Notes: generated by a model not told the origin, from the sequence alone. A stretch of DNA of 64,000 bases from Cellvibrionales bacterium UBA1854 (GCA_002338445.1 DDII01000026.1:43526-107525), one strand, 5' to 3'; positions 37,114 to 48,129 are shown, counted from the first letter of the stretch. A program made the numbers and translations.

Positions 37114-37707
37114 ATGATAGATCGCACTACCTCAAATGTAACAGACTGTAAGCTTTTGTCGAGGGCTAAAAGGGGAGACAAGAGAGCATTTGAATTATTG
37201 GTGATTAAATATCAGCAAAAAGTTCAGAATTCTTTGGCACGTTTCGTAAAAGATCGAGATGAATTAAATGACTTAACCCAAGAAGTTTTTATTAAAGCAT
37301 ATAAAGCCTTGTCAGCATTTCGAGGGGACAGTCAGTTCTATACTTGGGTACATAGAATTGCATTAAATACGGCTAAAAATCATTTAGTTGCAAGAAGTCG
37401 ACGACCACCCACATCTGATATTCAAGTATCTGATGCAGAAAGTTATAACAGTTATTATCAACTACACGATATTGATACGCCAGATAACATTCTATTGTGT
37501 GAGCAGATGGAACAAATATTAAAAGAAACTATAAGTCAATTACCGGAAGATCTTAGATCTGTAATCTCCCTTCGAGAGAATCAAGACTTGAGCTATGAGG
37601 AAATCGCTAAAATAATGGGATGCCCCACAGGAACTGTACGATCGCGATTATTTCGGGCCAGAGAAATTCTTGACGAGAAAATAACGGCGGTATTGGATGG
37701 CAGATAA
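37114..37707 (+). CDS. rpoE: extracytoplasmic stress sigma factor RpoE (AlgU)
   Basis: This 197-residue group 4 sigma factor has region 2 with RFVKDRDELNDLTQEVFIKAYKALSAFRG and FYTWVHRIALNTAKNHLV, and region 4 with LPEDLRSVISLRE and YEEIAKIMGCPTGTVRSRLFRARE. It directs envelope-stress genes. The downstream rseA encodes its anti-sigma factor, but rseB does not follow. I could not find a convincing GAACTT-TCnnA autoregulatory promoter in the 129 bases shared with nadB. Confidence 0.95.
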   Translation: MIDRTTSNVTDCKLLSRAKRGDKRAFELLVIKYQQKVQNSLARFVKDRDELNDLTQEVFIKAYKALSAFRGDSQFYTWVHRIALNTAKNHLVARSRRPPTSDIQVSDAESYNSYYQLHDIDTPDNILLCEQMEQILKETISQLPEDLRSVISLRENQDLSYEEIAKIMGCPTGTVRSRLFRAREILDEKITAVLDGR

Positions 37708-37777
37708 AAAATGATTTGAACGTTTTTTTAAAATTGGTGTCAGAGTAAGTGTTGAATAATTTTGGAGGCTAAGGGGC

Positions 37778-38404
37778 TTGGGTGAAAACAAGATTCATTT
37801 AGATGAGAAGTGCCGGAGAGATCTTTGCGCATTGATGGACGGTGAAGCGAGTGACTTTGAAGTTCAAGGTATTTTGACTGCAATGGATGGCAAAAGCGCG
37901 AGAGAAGTCAGAGAGCTTTGGCGTCGCTATAATCTTGCGTCCAATAGCATCCGGAATGAAACATCCGGAATAGGGTTCGATGTAAGTGGTGATGTTGTAG
38001 CCGCGATAAAAAACCAACCAATCCGCCATTTGACCAGGCCAAAGAAAATTTCAGAAGCAATCCTTCAGTTCGGTGTGGCGGCTTCGGTAGCGATGTTTAC
38101 GATATTTAGCATTCAGCATTACAACAATAGTGATTTGATTGATCAAACTCCTCATAATGTAAAAGTTGAGTCAAACGGAGTGGACGCTAGTATGGGTCCG
38201 GCGGCACAGTTCCCTACCGGATTCAAACCGAATATTAATGTTCAGACCGTCAGCATTGGCTCGATCAGAAAGCCAGAGCCAAAGGTATCACTGGATACCA
38301 GCTTATTCCAGGATGACAGAATTCGAGATCACATTGATCGAAAGGTCTCTGAGTATTATCGTCAGTCCACACACATTGATCGTGATCGCAAAAACCGTAT
38401 GTAA
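37778..38404 (+). CDS. rseA: anti-sigma-E factor RseA (MucA)
   Basis: This 208-residue membrane protein has an N-terminal RseA domain (LCALMDGEASDFEVQGIL... ELWRRYNLASNSIRNE) that masks RpoE, one transmembrane helix near residues 90-105 (LQFGVAASVAMFTIFS) and a periplasmic tail. The start is TTG 37778 behind GGAGG. Normally DegS and RseP cleave it under stress and RseB protects it. The periplasmic tail ends without a recognisable aromatic C-terminal motif. Confidence 0.88.
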   Translation: MGENKIHLDEKCRRDLCALMDGEASDFEVQGILTAMDGKSAREVRELWRRYNLASNSIRNETSGIGFDVSGDVVAAIKNQPIRHLTRPKKISEAILQFGVAASVAMFTIFSIQHYNNSDLIDQTPHNVKVESNGVDASMGPAAQFPTGFKPNINVQTVSIGSIRKPEPKVSLDTSLFQDDRIRDHIDRKVSEYYRQSTHIDRDRKNRM

Positions 38405-39499
38405 AGTTCAACAATACGAAAATTACACCTGATAAAACAGAGTGGTACAGCCCGCAAAATGAGATTTTCGTAAGCCCCTCAGGTAAATGGTGTGACGGAC
38501 CTGTATAATGTTAACCGCTTTATTGCGATCTTGTTGGCACTGGTATCCTTACCGTCGTCCTGTTCTGGTATAGGGCGTGATGAAGATGTCAAATTTCAAA
38601 TCACCGCTGTTCATCACCTCGTAGGATCTCTTTGGCTTATTCTAAATGGATATTTGGGAAAACCAGGGATTGCAAGAGCAGAGAATCGCAGCTCTGTAGA
38701 TAATGAACTTATGGACGTTGAGTATTGAAAGGGGATGCATCGAACTGTTAATGGTCATATTCGAAGAGATCATCGTGCTGATGATTAATAATTTAAAGTG
38801 ACGATTAAAGATCACGCTTTAAAATTCTAATTGAGCATTCAAAAACAGCGAATTATGATCCTTAGGCTAATCAGAAAGAGGTACCGTTAAACCGGCTAAC
38901 ATAAGAAATTCGTACAGAAGAAATTAGTTACAAATAATATACACACTTCAATGCCTCGCGAGGCTTTGTCCTTGACGCGAGCGATTATGACCGGGGAGAT
39001 TATAATATCATGACATTGTATTCTATTTTAAAAGACTCAAGTGTGTTTGTTTTGGCTAATGGGTTGTCGCGTACGCTGCACTCATCGGTAAACTTGATTA
39101 AATGAGTTGGCAATCGAACATGATTTTGTTGACGAATTTGATATTAACCGATGTTACATTTGGAGAATAGGAATGATGAGCTGCTAGTGGTCAACGACTT
39201 GTTTGGAGACAAGTTAATATGTGAATCGGTACTAATCAGGGTATCAAAATCCGAAGTTTTTGCCAATGTTTGAAACCGATCTGTATAATTTTAGTACTTC
39301 TACGGGGAACCTGCTAAACCAAAGAAACAATTTAGAGCTACGTTTTGCAAGACACTTACTTAATGAACAAGTATCAAAATTTGCGAAAAATTTTTGGCAC
39401 TAGAGAGACACAAGGCTTTACTACCGATGGATTTCGATTACGAAAAGAGGTAGTACCAAGCTCTGCTCATTAAATTCACGCTTATTAAGAGGGTTTTAG
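38405..39499. other. gene-poor gap where rseB/mucB would be expected
   Basis: This is 1,095 bases between rseA and degP with no frame I can defend. The longest is 78 codons from GTG 38492; its start (VNRFIAILLALVSLPSSCSG) looks like a signal peptide and sits where rseB would begin, but the rest matches nothing I know. Another is 45 codons from ATG 39266. There is a 12-bp palindrome GCCTCGCGAGGC (38953-38964) followed by TTTGT, and a TATAAT at 39001-39006. The base composition is more AT-rich than the flanks. I see no rRNA, tRNA or known ncRNA. Confidence 0.6.
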
Positions 39500-40879
39500 A
39501 TGTTCGTGAAAATGCACCTTATTTTATTATTGACTAGTATTACCCTATCAAAGGCTGTTGCCTCGTTACCAGATTTTACTGAACTCGTTGAGAGGGTAGC
39601 TCCAGCAGTTGTAAAAATTAACGTGTCCTTCAGTGGAGAGAGTTCATTACAATCGCAGCCGTACGGTAGAAATTTACCTGATATTTTTCGTGAATTGTTA
39701 GAGCAACAGCGAAACTTTAGAGAAAGGCCTGACAGGGTTTCCATGGGGTCGGGTTTCGTCATCTCTTCGGATGGTTATATCATTACAAATCATCATGTGG
39801 TGGAGCGTGCGACTAAAATCCAAGTGTCGTTTGCAGACAGGCGTGAGTTTGAAGCTAAAATGGTTGGTACAGATCGGCGGTCTGATTTGGCACTTTTAAA
39901 GATCAATGGAAATGATCTGCCAACTTTAGAGTTTGCTACGGAGAACGACTTGAGAGTGGGGGCTTGGGTTTTAGCAATAGGATCGCCGTTTGGACTGGAC
40001 TATTCAGTTACTGCGGGTATTGTAAGTGCCATGGGACGCAGTATCCCGACGGAAAGGAATGAAAATTATGTGCCATTTATACAGACTGATGTGGCTATTA
40101 ATCCGGGTAATTCTGGAGGGCCTCTTTTTGATTTGTCAGGAAAAGTAGTTGGTATTAATTCACAAATTTATTCCCGATCAGGCGGTTCTATCGGGCTTTC
40201 TTTTGCGATTCCGGCTAAATTGGCGCTTGATGTGGTCCAACAATTGAAATCTACTGGCCGTGTGGATAGAGGTTGGTTAGGGGTGGCTATTCAAGATGTG
40301 GATCAAAAACTAGCACGATCTTTAAATTTAAAAGAGGCCAAGGGAGCTCTTGTTAGTGCGGTGGAGATTGATAGTCCCGCTGACTTGGGTCAAATAATGC
40401 CTGGTGACGTTATAGTAAGTTTTAACCGAGAGGCAGTTATAGAATCCAGTGATTTGCCGCCCCTCGTTGGTCAGGTGGCGCCTGGTGGTCGTGTTCCGGT
40501 TGAAATAGTGCGGGACGGAAAGATCAAAAAGTTGAATGTGATAGTAGCAGCTTTAGATGGCGATCAACCGATTACTGAGCAGAGTTCAAAAGTCAACGAA
40601 AATGGCGATCGGCTTGGTTTAATAGTAGAAGATGTAACCAAATTATCAATGTCCGAAGATGGTTTAAATGGAGTGGTTATTCAATATATCGCGCCAAGAT
40701 CTGCGGCAGAAATGGCGGGATTACAGCAAGGAGATATTATCGTTCAGCTAGGAAAAATGAGAATCTTGAGTTCTAAAGAATACGACAAAACGGTCCGGCA
40801 GATGCCGAAGAATCGACCAGTTGCTATCCGTTTTCTCCGGCGCGGTAATGCAGTATTTAGGACAATAGAGATTGACTGA
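39500..40879 (+). CDS. degP: periplasmic serine protease DegP/MucD (HtrA)
   Basis: This 459-residue HtrA protease has a signal peptide (cleavage near VAS-LP, about residue 22), and a trypsin-like domain with the triad His99 (TNHHVV), Asp129 (RRSDLALLKI) and Ser205 (GNSGGPL). Two PDZ domains follow (about 260-350 and 370-455). Between signal and protease lies a Q-rich LA-loop segment. It degrades and chaperones misfolded envelope proteins and in pseudomonads (mucD) belongs to the sigma-E regulon, fitting its place after rpoE-rseA. Confidence 0.94.
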   Translation: MFVKMHLILLLTSITLSKAVASLPDFTELVERVAPAVVKINVSFSGESSLQSQPYGRNLPDIFRELLEQQRNFRERPDRVSMGSGFVISSDGYIITNHHVVERATKIQVSFADRREFEAKMVGTDRRSDLALLKINGNDLPTLEFATENDLRVGAWVLAIGSPFGLDYSVTAGIVSAMGRSIPTERNENYVPFIQTDVAINPGNSGGPLFDLSGKVVGINSQIYSRSGGSIGLSFAIPAKLALDVVQQLKSTGRVDRGWLGVAIQDVDQKLARSLNLKEAKGALVSAVEIDSPADLGQIMPGDVIVSFNREAVIESSDLPPLVGQVAPGGRVPVEIVRDGKIKKLNVIVAALDGDQPITEQSSKVNENGDRLGLIVEDVTKLSMSEDGLNGVVIQYIAPRSAAEMAGLQQGDIIVQLGKMRILSSKEYDKTVRQMPKNRPVAIRFLRRGNAVFRTIEID

Positions 40880-40984
40880 TAATTTGCTGCGCGCAAGGAT
40901 ATTATTGATGTTGAAACATTACCTTGGTAACGAGGCTACAAATAAGATAAACTGCTTTCCCAGTCAAGTGGACGACTAGCACAC

Positions 40985-42778
40985 GTGTCAGAACTAACCT
41001 CTATCCGAAATTTTTCTATAATTGCGCACATTGATCACGGGAAATCAACACTGGCTGATAGATTCATTCAGCTTTGTGGTGGATTGAGTGAGCGGGAAAT
41101 GGACACCCAAGTTCTTGATTCTATGGATATAGAGAGAGAACGGGGTATAACCATCAAAGCTCAGAGTGTGTCGCTCTCATACAAGGGTGTGGACGGCAGG
41201 CGCTATAAACTTAATTTTATTGATACACCCGGACATGTAGATTTTTCCTATGAGGTATCAAGATCACTTGCTGCATGTGAGGGTGCATTGCTCATCGTTG
41301 ACGCAGCGCAGGGCGTTGAAGCTCAGTCCGTAGCTAACTGCTATACAGCTATCAATCAAGGCTTGGAAGTTCTTCCTGTACTTAACAAGATGGATTTACC
41401 TCAAGCCGAGCCGGAACGAGTTGTCTCAGAAATTGAGGATATAATTGGCATTGACGCCAGTGAGGCAATTCACTGCAGTGCAAAAAGTGGATTGGGTGTT
41501 ATTGATGTGTTGGAGCAGATAGTCCTCAAGATTCCTGCTCCCCGAGGTTCAGCAAAAAATCCATTACAGGCCTTGATAATTGATTCTTGGTTCGATAATT
41601 ATCTTGGAGTTGTCTCTTTAATTCGTGTAATGGAGGGTACGCTTTGTGTAAAAGATAGAATTATCGCAAAATCCATTGGACGGACACATGTTGTAGACAG
41701 CCTAGGGGTGTTTACACCAAAGCGCCAAGAGAAGAATGTGCTCAAAGCTGGAGAGGTAGGCTTCATGGTTGCGGGCATAAAAGATATTAAAGGGGCTCCC
41801 GTCGGGGATACTTTAACTCACTATCATACCGCTGATGTTTTATCGCTACCAGGATTCCAAACAATAAAGCCGCAGGTGTACGCGGGAATGTTCCCTGTAA
41901 ACTCAGATGATTTTGAAGTTTTCCGTGATGCGCTCTCAAAATTGGCGATTAATGATGCCTCTTTATTTTATGAGCCAGAAAGTTCCGATGCGTTAGGTTT
42001 CGGATTTCGGTGTGGCTTTTTAGGTATGTTACACATGGAAATCATTCAGGAGAGATTAGAGCGCGAGTATCGACTTGATTTGATCACTTCTGCTCCGTCG
42101 GTAGTTTATGAGGTAGTGTCTAGTAGAGACGGCCAGTTCAGTATCTCGAATCCCTCTGATCTACCCGATCCAACGCAGTTGGTTGAATTGCGCGAACCAA
42201 TCTGTGTTGCAAATATCCTCGTGCCAAAGGAATTTGTCGGTAACGTTATTTCTCTCTGCATAGAAAAACGTGGTGTGCAAATTGATCTCCAATATGTTGG
42301 TGGACAAGTTGCGATTAATTATGAATTGCCCTTAAGCGAGGTTGTCATGGATTTTTTTGATCGATTGAAATCAGTAAGTCGTGGTTTTGCCTCTTTGGAA
42401 TATAATTTCTTGCGATTCGATCCAGCGCCTTTGGTAAGACTTGATGTTTTAATCAACGGTGATCGGGTTGATGCGCTGGCAGCAATTGTCCACCGAACAG
42501 AGTCGTCTCGGAAGGGCCGTGTGCTAACCGAGAAAATGAAGGAACTGATTCCTAGACAGATGTTTGACGTGGCAATTCAAGCGGCCATCGGTGGACATAT
42601 TATCGCTAGAACTACAGTAAAAGCACTACGGAAAAATGTCACTGCGAAATGCTATGGGGGAGATGTTTCTAGAAAGAAAAAGCTCCTAGAAAAACAGAAG
42701 GCGGGGAAGAGACGTATGAAGCAAGTTGGGAGCGTGGACATTCCTCAGGACGCTTTTCTCGCTGTTTTGAGAACTTAA
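40985..42778 (+). CDS. lepA: elongation factor 4 (LepA)
   Basis: This 597-residue translational GTPase starts with GTG 40985. G1 is [10 protein letters not shown]2 region [11 protein letters not shown]3 DTPGHVDF and G4 NKMD. The LepA-specific C-terminal domain is visible ([24 protein letters not shown]). It acts on stalled or mis-translocated ribosomes and in 30S assembly. It precedes lepB, as in most bacteria. Confidence 0.97.
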   Translation: MSELTSIRNFSIIAHIDHGKSTLADRFIQLCGGLSEREMDTQVLDSMDIERERGITIKAQSVSLSYKGVDGRRYKLNFIDTPGHVDFSYEVSRSLAACEGALLIVDAAQGVEAQSVANCYTAINQGLEVLPVLNKMDLPQAEPERVVSEIEDIIGIDASEAIHCSAKSGLGVIDVLEQIVLKIPAPRGSAKNPLQALIIDSWFDNYLGVVSLIRVMEGTLCVKDRIIAKSIGRTHVVDSLGVFTPKRQEKNVLKAGEVGFMVAGIKDIKGAPVGDTLTHYHTADVLSLPGFQTIKPQVYAGMFPVNSDDFEVFRDALSKLAINDASLFYEPESSDALGFGFRCGFLGMLHMEIIQERLEREYRLDLITSAPSVVYEVVSSRDGQFSISNPSDLPDPTQLVELREPICVANILVPKEFVGNVISLCIEKRGVQIDLQYVGGQVAINYELPLSEVVMDFFDRLKSVSRGFASLEYNFLRFDPAPLVRLDVLINGDRVDALAAIVHRTESSRKGRVLTEKMKELIPRQMFDVAIQAAIGGHIIARTTVKALRKNVTAKCYGGDVSRKKKLLEKQKAGKRRMKQVGSVDIPQDAFLAVLRT

Positions 42779-42807
42779 GTATGGGTTTAACTTTGAGATG
42801 AAGAGTT

Positions 42808-43536
42808 GTGAATCTTAACTTCGAATTGATACTTACTTTGCTGTTCATACTGTCAGCACTCTTCTGGCTTGCTAATTACTTCTTAATGAAAAAACAAGAT
42901 GGTGTTATTGAGTTTATTGCATCAATGGCGCCAGTGCTTGGTGTAGTTTTATTACTGCGATCATTTATTGTCGAACCTTTTCAAATACCATCTAAATCAA
43001 TGGTTCCAAACTTGCTTGTTGGCGATTTTATTCTGGTAAATAAATTTGCTTATGGTTTCAGACTACCGGTTTTGCGATACAAATTATATGATTTCGGCGA
43101 GCCGGAACGTGGAGATGTCATGGTGTTTTTCCCTCCTCATGATGATAGGTACTTCATCAAAAGATTGATTGGGTTGCCTGGGGATGAGGTGCGTATTATT
43201 GAAGGAGTTGTTTACATCAACGGACGCCAAATCTCACAAAAAATTTCGGGAGATATAGCGACTACTAACCACGTCATAATGAATGAGCGGCTCGCGGAGT
43301 CGGAGCACAAGATTCAAAAACGCCTAGTTCCCTCCCGTTTAAGCTTGAATCATACGGCAATAGTGCCTGAGGGCCACTACTTCATGATGGGTGACAACCG
43401 CGATAATTCCAGTGATAGTCGAGTTTGGGGACCAGTACCTGAGGATCGGTTGGTAGGGAAAGCTTTCGCGCGATGGATGTATTGGGACGAATTTCTCAGT
43501 TTTCCCAGCTTTAGGAGGGCAGGTTGGCTGAATTAA
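42808..43536 (+). CDS. lepB: signal peptidase I
   Basis: This 242-residue S26 peptidase has two N-terminal hydrophobic segments (about 5-25 and 38-52). The catalytic Ser64 is in PSKSMVPNL and the general base Lys119 in YFIKRLIGLPGDEV; the C-terminal box GDNRDNSSDSR is present. It cleaves signal peptides of exported proteins. The initiator is GTG 42808, 29 bases after lepA. Confidence 0.95.
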   Translation: MNLNFELILTLLFILSALFWLANYFLMKKQDGVIEFIASMAPVLGVVLLLRSFIVEPFQIPSKSMVPNLLVGDFILVNKFAYGFRLPVLRYKLYDFGEPERGDVMVFFPPHDDRYFIKRLIGLPGDEVRIIEGVVYINGRQISQKISGDIATTNHVIMNERLAESEHKIQKRLVPSRLSLNHTAIVPEGHYFMMGDNRDNSSDSRVWGPVPEDRLVGKAFARWMYWDEFLSFPSFRRAGWLN

Positions 43537-43601
43537 CGCGCCCATTGGCGACATAAATTAAAAAAAGCTTGGATTATAAATAATCAGCGAAGGCTAGTGT
43601 T

Positions 43602-44303
43602 ATGACCCGTGCATTTGAGCATGCAGAAATGGTGCAAAAACGATTGCTGCAAGAAAGACTTAATTATGTTTTTTCTGATCAAAAGCTTTTGTTATTGGCT
43701 CTTACTCATCGTAGCTATGGTTCACAAAATAACGAACGACTTGAGTTCCTGGGTGATGCAGTTCTTGGCTCGATAATTGCGAATTATTTATATCGACATT
43801 GCCCTCAGTTAAGAGAGGGTGAAATGAGTCGGATGCGCGCGCAGATAGTTCGTGCCGAATCTTTAGCCGGGGTGGCTAGAAGATTGGATTTGGGCAGGTG
43901 CCTACTACTAGGCCCTGGAGAGATGAAAGCGGGCGGGGTGAAGCGTGATTCAATTTTGGGTGATACTGTTGAGGCAATCATTGGTGCTGTTTACATTGAT
44001 TCTGGTTTAGATTCTTCCAGCGACTGCGTTTTACGTTGGTTTGAAAAAGAATTGGTCAAAGTGTCATATGAATGCCCATCCAAAGATTCAAAAACTAAAT
44101 TACAAGAATGGTTGCAAAAGAGGGGACAGCCCTTACCTTGTTATCGACTAATGGATGTGGTGGGAGAGGCTCACCGGAGATTATTTACTGTTGAATGTGT
44201 TCTTTCATCAATTGACATCGGAGCTAAAGCCTCAGCAAGTAGCGTAAAGAAAGCAGAACAAATTGTCGCGGAAAAGCTACTGACTAAAATAGGAGAAACG
44301 TAG
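43602..44303 (+). CDS. rnc: ribonuclease III
   Basis: This 233-residue protein has an RNase III domain with the signature NERLEFLGDAVLG, the downstream catalytic acids in SILGDTVEAIIGAVY, and a C-terminal dsRNA-binding domain (DSKTKLQEWLQKRGQPLP... ASSVKKAEQIVAEKLL). It processes rRNA precursors and some mRNAs. The stop overlaps the era start by one base. Confidence 0.96.
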   Translation: MTRAFEHAEMVQKRLLQERLNYVFSDQKLLLLALTHRSYGSQNNERLEFLGDAVLGSIIANYLYRHCPQLREGEMSRMRAQIVRAESLAGVARRLDLGRCLLLGPGEMKAGGVKRDSILGDTVEAIIGAVYIDSGLDSSSDCVLRWFEKELVKVSYECPSKDSKTKLQEWLQKRGQPLPCYRLMDVVGEAHRRLFTVECVLSSIDIGAKASASSVKKAEQIVAEKLLTKIGET

Positions 44304-45205
44304 TGGCCTCAACAACAAATCAGTGCGGTTATGTCGCAATAGTTGGGCGTCCCAATGTAGGTAAGTCAACGCTGCTGAACAATATCTTGGGAAGAAAGTT
44401 GAGTATTACTTCCAGGAAGCCCCAGACTACTAGGCATACGCTTTTGGGTATTTTCACTGAGGGAGCAATGCAGTTAATTTTTGTCGATACCCCCGGCATT
44501 CATGCGAATCGAGATCGTGCAATTAATCGTGTAATGAATAAGACTGCAATCAGCGTTTTACAAGATGTAGATTTGGTGCTCTTCGTGGTAGATCGTCTTA
44601 TGTGGGGGATTGAGGACGAATATGTAGCGAAACATCTGCAGAGTAGTCGTGTGCCGATGTTGATAGTAGTTAACAAGATCGATATGTTAAGTGAAAAAGA
44701 GCTCCTATTACCTCAGTTAAAATTTTTGTCTCACAAATGCAAGCCTAAAGAGTTAATACCTGTATCTGCGCTCCGAAAAATCAACCTTTCTAGGTTGATG
44801 TCTTCGATCAAGCCATTCATTCCGACAAATATACACTTGTTTCATCAAGATCAAATAACCGATCGGAATGAACGATTTTTGTGCAGCGAAATCATTCGGG
44901 AAAAGATTACCAGAAAACTCGGAGCTGAATTACCTTACGAAGTAACAGTAGAAATAGAGGCATTTAGCACGGAAGCAAGAGTCACTCATATTGACGCACT
45001 AATATTAGTGGAGCGGGAGGGCCAAAAAAAAATTATTATTGGTGACGGAGGCAAGTGCTTAAAGGAAATAGGCAAAAGTGCACGTCGTGATATTGAAGAC
45101 TTGATTAATTCTAAAGTCATGCTGAGGACTTGGGTAAAAGTTCGCAGTGGTTGGTCAGATGATGAGCGGGCTCTGAGAAGCCTTGGGTACTTGGATAGTT
45201 TTTAA
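44303..45205 (+). CDS. era: GTPase Era
   Basis: This 300-residue GTPase has G1 GRPNVGKST (15-23), G3 DTPGIH and G4 NKID, with the switch I segment KPQTTRHTLLGI. The C-terminal KH domain binds 16S rRNA (EREGQKKIIIGDGGKCLKEIG). Era couples 30S maturation to growth. GTG start; recO begins immediately after the stop. Confidence 0.97.
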   Translation: MASTTNQCGYVAIVGRPNVGKSTLLNNILGRKLSITSRKPQTTRHTLLGIFTEGAMQLIFVDTPGIHANRDRAINRVMNKTAISVLQDVDLVLFVVDRLMWGIEDEYVAKHLQSSRVPMLIVVNKIDMLSEKELLLPQLKFLSHKCKPKELIPVSALRKINLSRLMSSIKPFIPTNIHLFHQDQITDRNERFLCSEIIREKITRKLGAELPYEVTVEIEAFSTEARVTHIDALILVEREGQKKIIIGDGGKCLKEIGKSARRDIEDLINSKVMLRTWVKVRSGWSDDERALRSLGYLDSF

Positions 45206-45922
45206 GTGAAAGGATTCCAAGAACAACTTGGTTTTGTTTTGCACACGCAGCCATTCAGTGAAAACAGTCTTCTTGTAGATCTATTTACATATGGATATGG
45301 AAGGGTGAAGTGCATTGCTAAGGGCTTTAGGGGTGGGCGTAAAAATGGGCGCACCAAGTCGCTTTTTCCGCATTCTGAATATAATTTATGTTGGTATGGT
45401 AAAAATGATTTAAAAGTACTCACCAGTGCAGAGTTGGTACGGCCACCAGTATTTTTAGATAGAGAGCCTCTCTATCATGGGCTGTACTTGAACGAATTAA
45501 TTTATCGTCTGGTTGATTGTCAAGAGTATATGAATGGTTTCTATTTAGCTTATAGAGATTTTATAAGCTCTTTAATATTGACTGGTGCTGACGAAACACG
45601 GTTGCGAGAAATTGAGATGCAATTACTGCGAGAACTCGGGTTTGGCCTTTTACTAAATGTTGATGCCCATAGTGGGGAAAATGTGAATCCGGAAAACTTT
45701 TATAAATTCGACCCAGAATCAGGTTTTTACAAGGCATTGAATGATGACCTTTCCGATAACCTATTTTTAGGTAAATATTTGCTTGAATTGCATGCCGGAT
45801 GCTGGCAGCGGCGCGAGGTTTTACTGATTGCAAGATTAATTTTAAGAAAGACGATAAATTTCCGTCTCAATGGAAAACCCTTACATAGTCGAAGACTTTA
45901 TAAGTCTTTCTTGGCGTCTTAG
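45206..45922 (+). CDS. recO: DNA repair protein RecO
   Basis: This 238-residue protein begins with the N-terminal OB fold (GFVLHTQPFSENSLLVDLFTYGYGRVKCIAKGFRG) and continues with the helical RecO domain (YLNELIYRLV, LLRELGFGLLLN). It works with RecR and RecF to load RecA on gapped DNA. It starts at GTG 45206, abutting era. In pseudomonads pdxJ usually follows; here acpS comes next. Confidence 0.92.
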   Translation: MKGFQEQLGFVLHTQPFSENSLLVDLFTYGYGRVKCIAKGFRGGRKNGRTKSLFPHSEYNLCWYGKNDLKVLTSAELVRPPVFLDREPLYHGLYLNELIYRLVDCQEYMNGFYLAYRDFISSLILTGADETRLREIEMQLLRELGFGLLLNVDAHSGENVNPENFYKFDPESGFYKALNDDLSDNLFLGKYLLELHAGCWQRREVLLIARLILRKTINFRLNGKPLHSRRLYKSFLAS

Positions 45923-45966
45923 CTTCATAACCCTTATTTCTTTTGTATTTGTGTTTGGACAAAAAA

Positions 45967-46344
45967 ATGGTTGTATCAATAGGAACAGACATTGTTGAAA
46001 TTGAAAGAGTTAAAAAGGTACTCTTGAGGTTTGGTGGCCGTTTCGTCCAACGAATATTGACCCAAGGCGAAATAAGTGAATGGCACCGGAGAGGTTGCAC
46101 CGAAGGCTTTTTGGCGCGCCGCTTTGCGGCTAAAGAGGCAATCTCAAAAGCTCTAAAGACCGGCATTTCTGGGAGCATTAATTTCCAGGATATAAGCATC
46201 AAAAATGATCAAAAAGGCGCGCCGTTTGTTGTTTTGTCAGATAAGGCTGGTAGTTTGTTAGAGAGTTTTGGAGCTACTCGCGTTTTGCTGAGTATCAGTG
46301 ATGAACGAAGTTATGCCATTGCTTATGCCATGATAGTATCGTAG
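45967..46344 (+). CDS. acpS: holo-[acyl-carrier-protein] synthase
   Basis: This 125-residue phosphopantetheinyl transferase from ATG 45967 begins MVVSIGTDIVEIERVKK, where the Asp binds Mg, and has RRFAAKEAISKAL with the second metal ligand Glu. It attaches 4'-phosphopantetheine to ACP. The frame is open upstream to 45943, but that adds only non-conserved residues. Confidence 0.95.
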   Translation: MVVSIGTDIVEIERVKKVLLRFGGRFVQRILTQGEISEWHRRGCTEGFLARRFAAKEAISKALKTGISGSINFQDISIKNDQKGAPFVVLSDKAGSLLESFGATRVLLSISDERSYAIAYAMIVS

Positions 46345-46373
46345 CGTGGTGTTTAATGTTTTGAAAAAATTAG

Positions 46374-47204
46374 ATGACAATGAAAAAATATGTTTTCAAT
46401 GATTTGTTTTATTTAATTGATCGTCTTCGAGACCCCGAACTTGGATGTGAATGGGACATCAGTCAGGATTTAGAGACCATCGTTAAATTCGTGCTTGAAG
46501 AAGTTTATGAGGTTGTAGATGCCGTAGAGACAGGTGATTATTTGCATTTGAAAGAGGAATTAGGAGATTTACTATTTCAAGTAATTTTCATGTGTAAGTT
46601 AGCTGACGAAAAAAAACTTTTTAATTTTGACGAAGTAGCTGCGGAACTTGTAGCTAAACTAGTTAGGCGACATCCTCATGTTTTTCCCGACGGTACACTT
46701 TTCTCTAAGAGAATTATTGGTGATGACAACTGCTTACAACAGATTTCAGCCAAATGGGAAGAAATTAAATTAGCTGAGCGTGTCAAAAAAGGACAGGATC
46801 AACTTTTGTCTAATATTCCTCTTGCGATACCGGCGCTGGCGAGAGCAGAAAAAATTCAAAAAAGGACATCTAAAGCTGGATTTGACTGGGACAATGTTGA
46901 CAAAGTTTTCTTGAAGGTGAAAGAAGAACTCGGAGAATTAGAAGATTCTATGCAAGAGGGTAATCAGGCTTCGATAGAGGAAGAATTTGGAGATTTGTTG
47001 TTCAGTTGTGTCAATTTAGCACGACATTTAAGCATAAATTCTGAGCAGGCGCTCCGAAAAGCAAACGCTAAATTTGTTGAAAGGGTTTGTAAGGTAGAGG
47101 CCTTATGCGACACACAGGGGTTGACGACCTTGCCCAGTGTTGATCTTGAGGCGCTTTGGCAAAGGGCAAAGTTAGATGAAAATAATTCCAATAAGGATTG
47201 TTAA
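46374..47204 (+). CDS. mazG: nucleoside triphosphate pyrophosphohydrolase MazG
   Basis: This 276-residue protein has two tandem MazG folds. The first has CEWDISQDLETIVKFVLEEVYEVVDAV and LKEELGDLLFQVIF (about residues 25-75), the second KVKEELGELEDSMQEGN and EEFGDLLFSCVNLARHL (about 180-225), each with the ExxE and ExxD metal motifs. It hydrolyses NTPs, including damaged ones, to NMP and PPi. ATGs at 46374 and 46380 are both possible. Confidence 0.95.
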   Translation: MTMKKYVFNDLFYLIDRLRDPELGCEWDISQDLETIVKFVLEEVYEVVDAVETGDYLHLKEELGDLLFQVIFMCKLADEKKLFNFDEVAAELVAKLVRRHPHVFPDGTLFSKRIIGDDNCLQQISAKWEEIKLAERVKKGQDQLLSNIPLAIPALARAEKIQKRTSKAGFDWDNVDKVFLKVKEELGELEDSMQEGNQASIEEEFGDLLFSCVNLARHLSINSEQALRKANAKFVERVCKVEALCDTQGLTTLPSVDLEALWQRAKLDENNSNKDC

Positions 47205-47312
47205 GTTGTTACTTCTTGTTTGCAATATCCAATCAGTGTAAGGTGCTTTCGAAATAAAGTTTATTTTTAAAGTGCTCGCAAAAAAAAGTGCTAATGACTT
47301 TGTTCGTGCTGA

Positions 47313-47999
<687 letters not shown>

Positions 48000-48129
48000 T
48001 CTTTGAATACTGGCCACGATAAACATGTTGTTTGATAGGAACTAGTCTGCCCTAGAAATTTCAATGATGTTGAAATACTATTGGCTTACCCCCCGCTTTC
48101 TCTCTGTGTTTTAGTAGTGGAGTTTTAAA

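Noticed and set aside
38492..38728. A 78-codon frame with a hydrophobic start in the rseA-degP gap, considered as a gene
   Set aside because: No recognisable family, no clear ribosome site, and composition like the surrounding gap. It is kept only as a possible rseB remnant.
38972..39006. TTGACG followed by TATAAT in the rseA-degP gap, resembling a sigma-70 promoter
   Set aside because: The spacer is 23 bases, too long for a working -35/-10 pair, and no gene follows within a useful distance.
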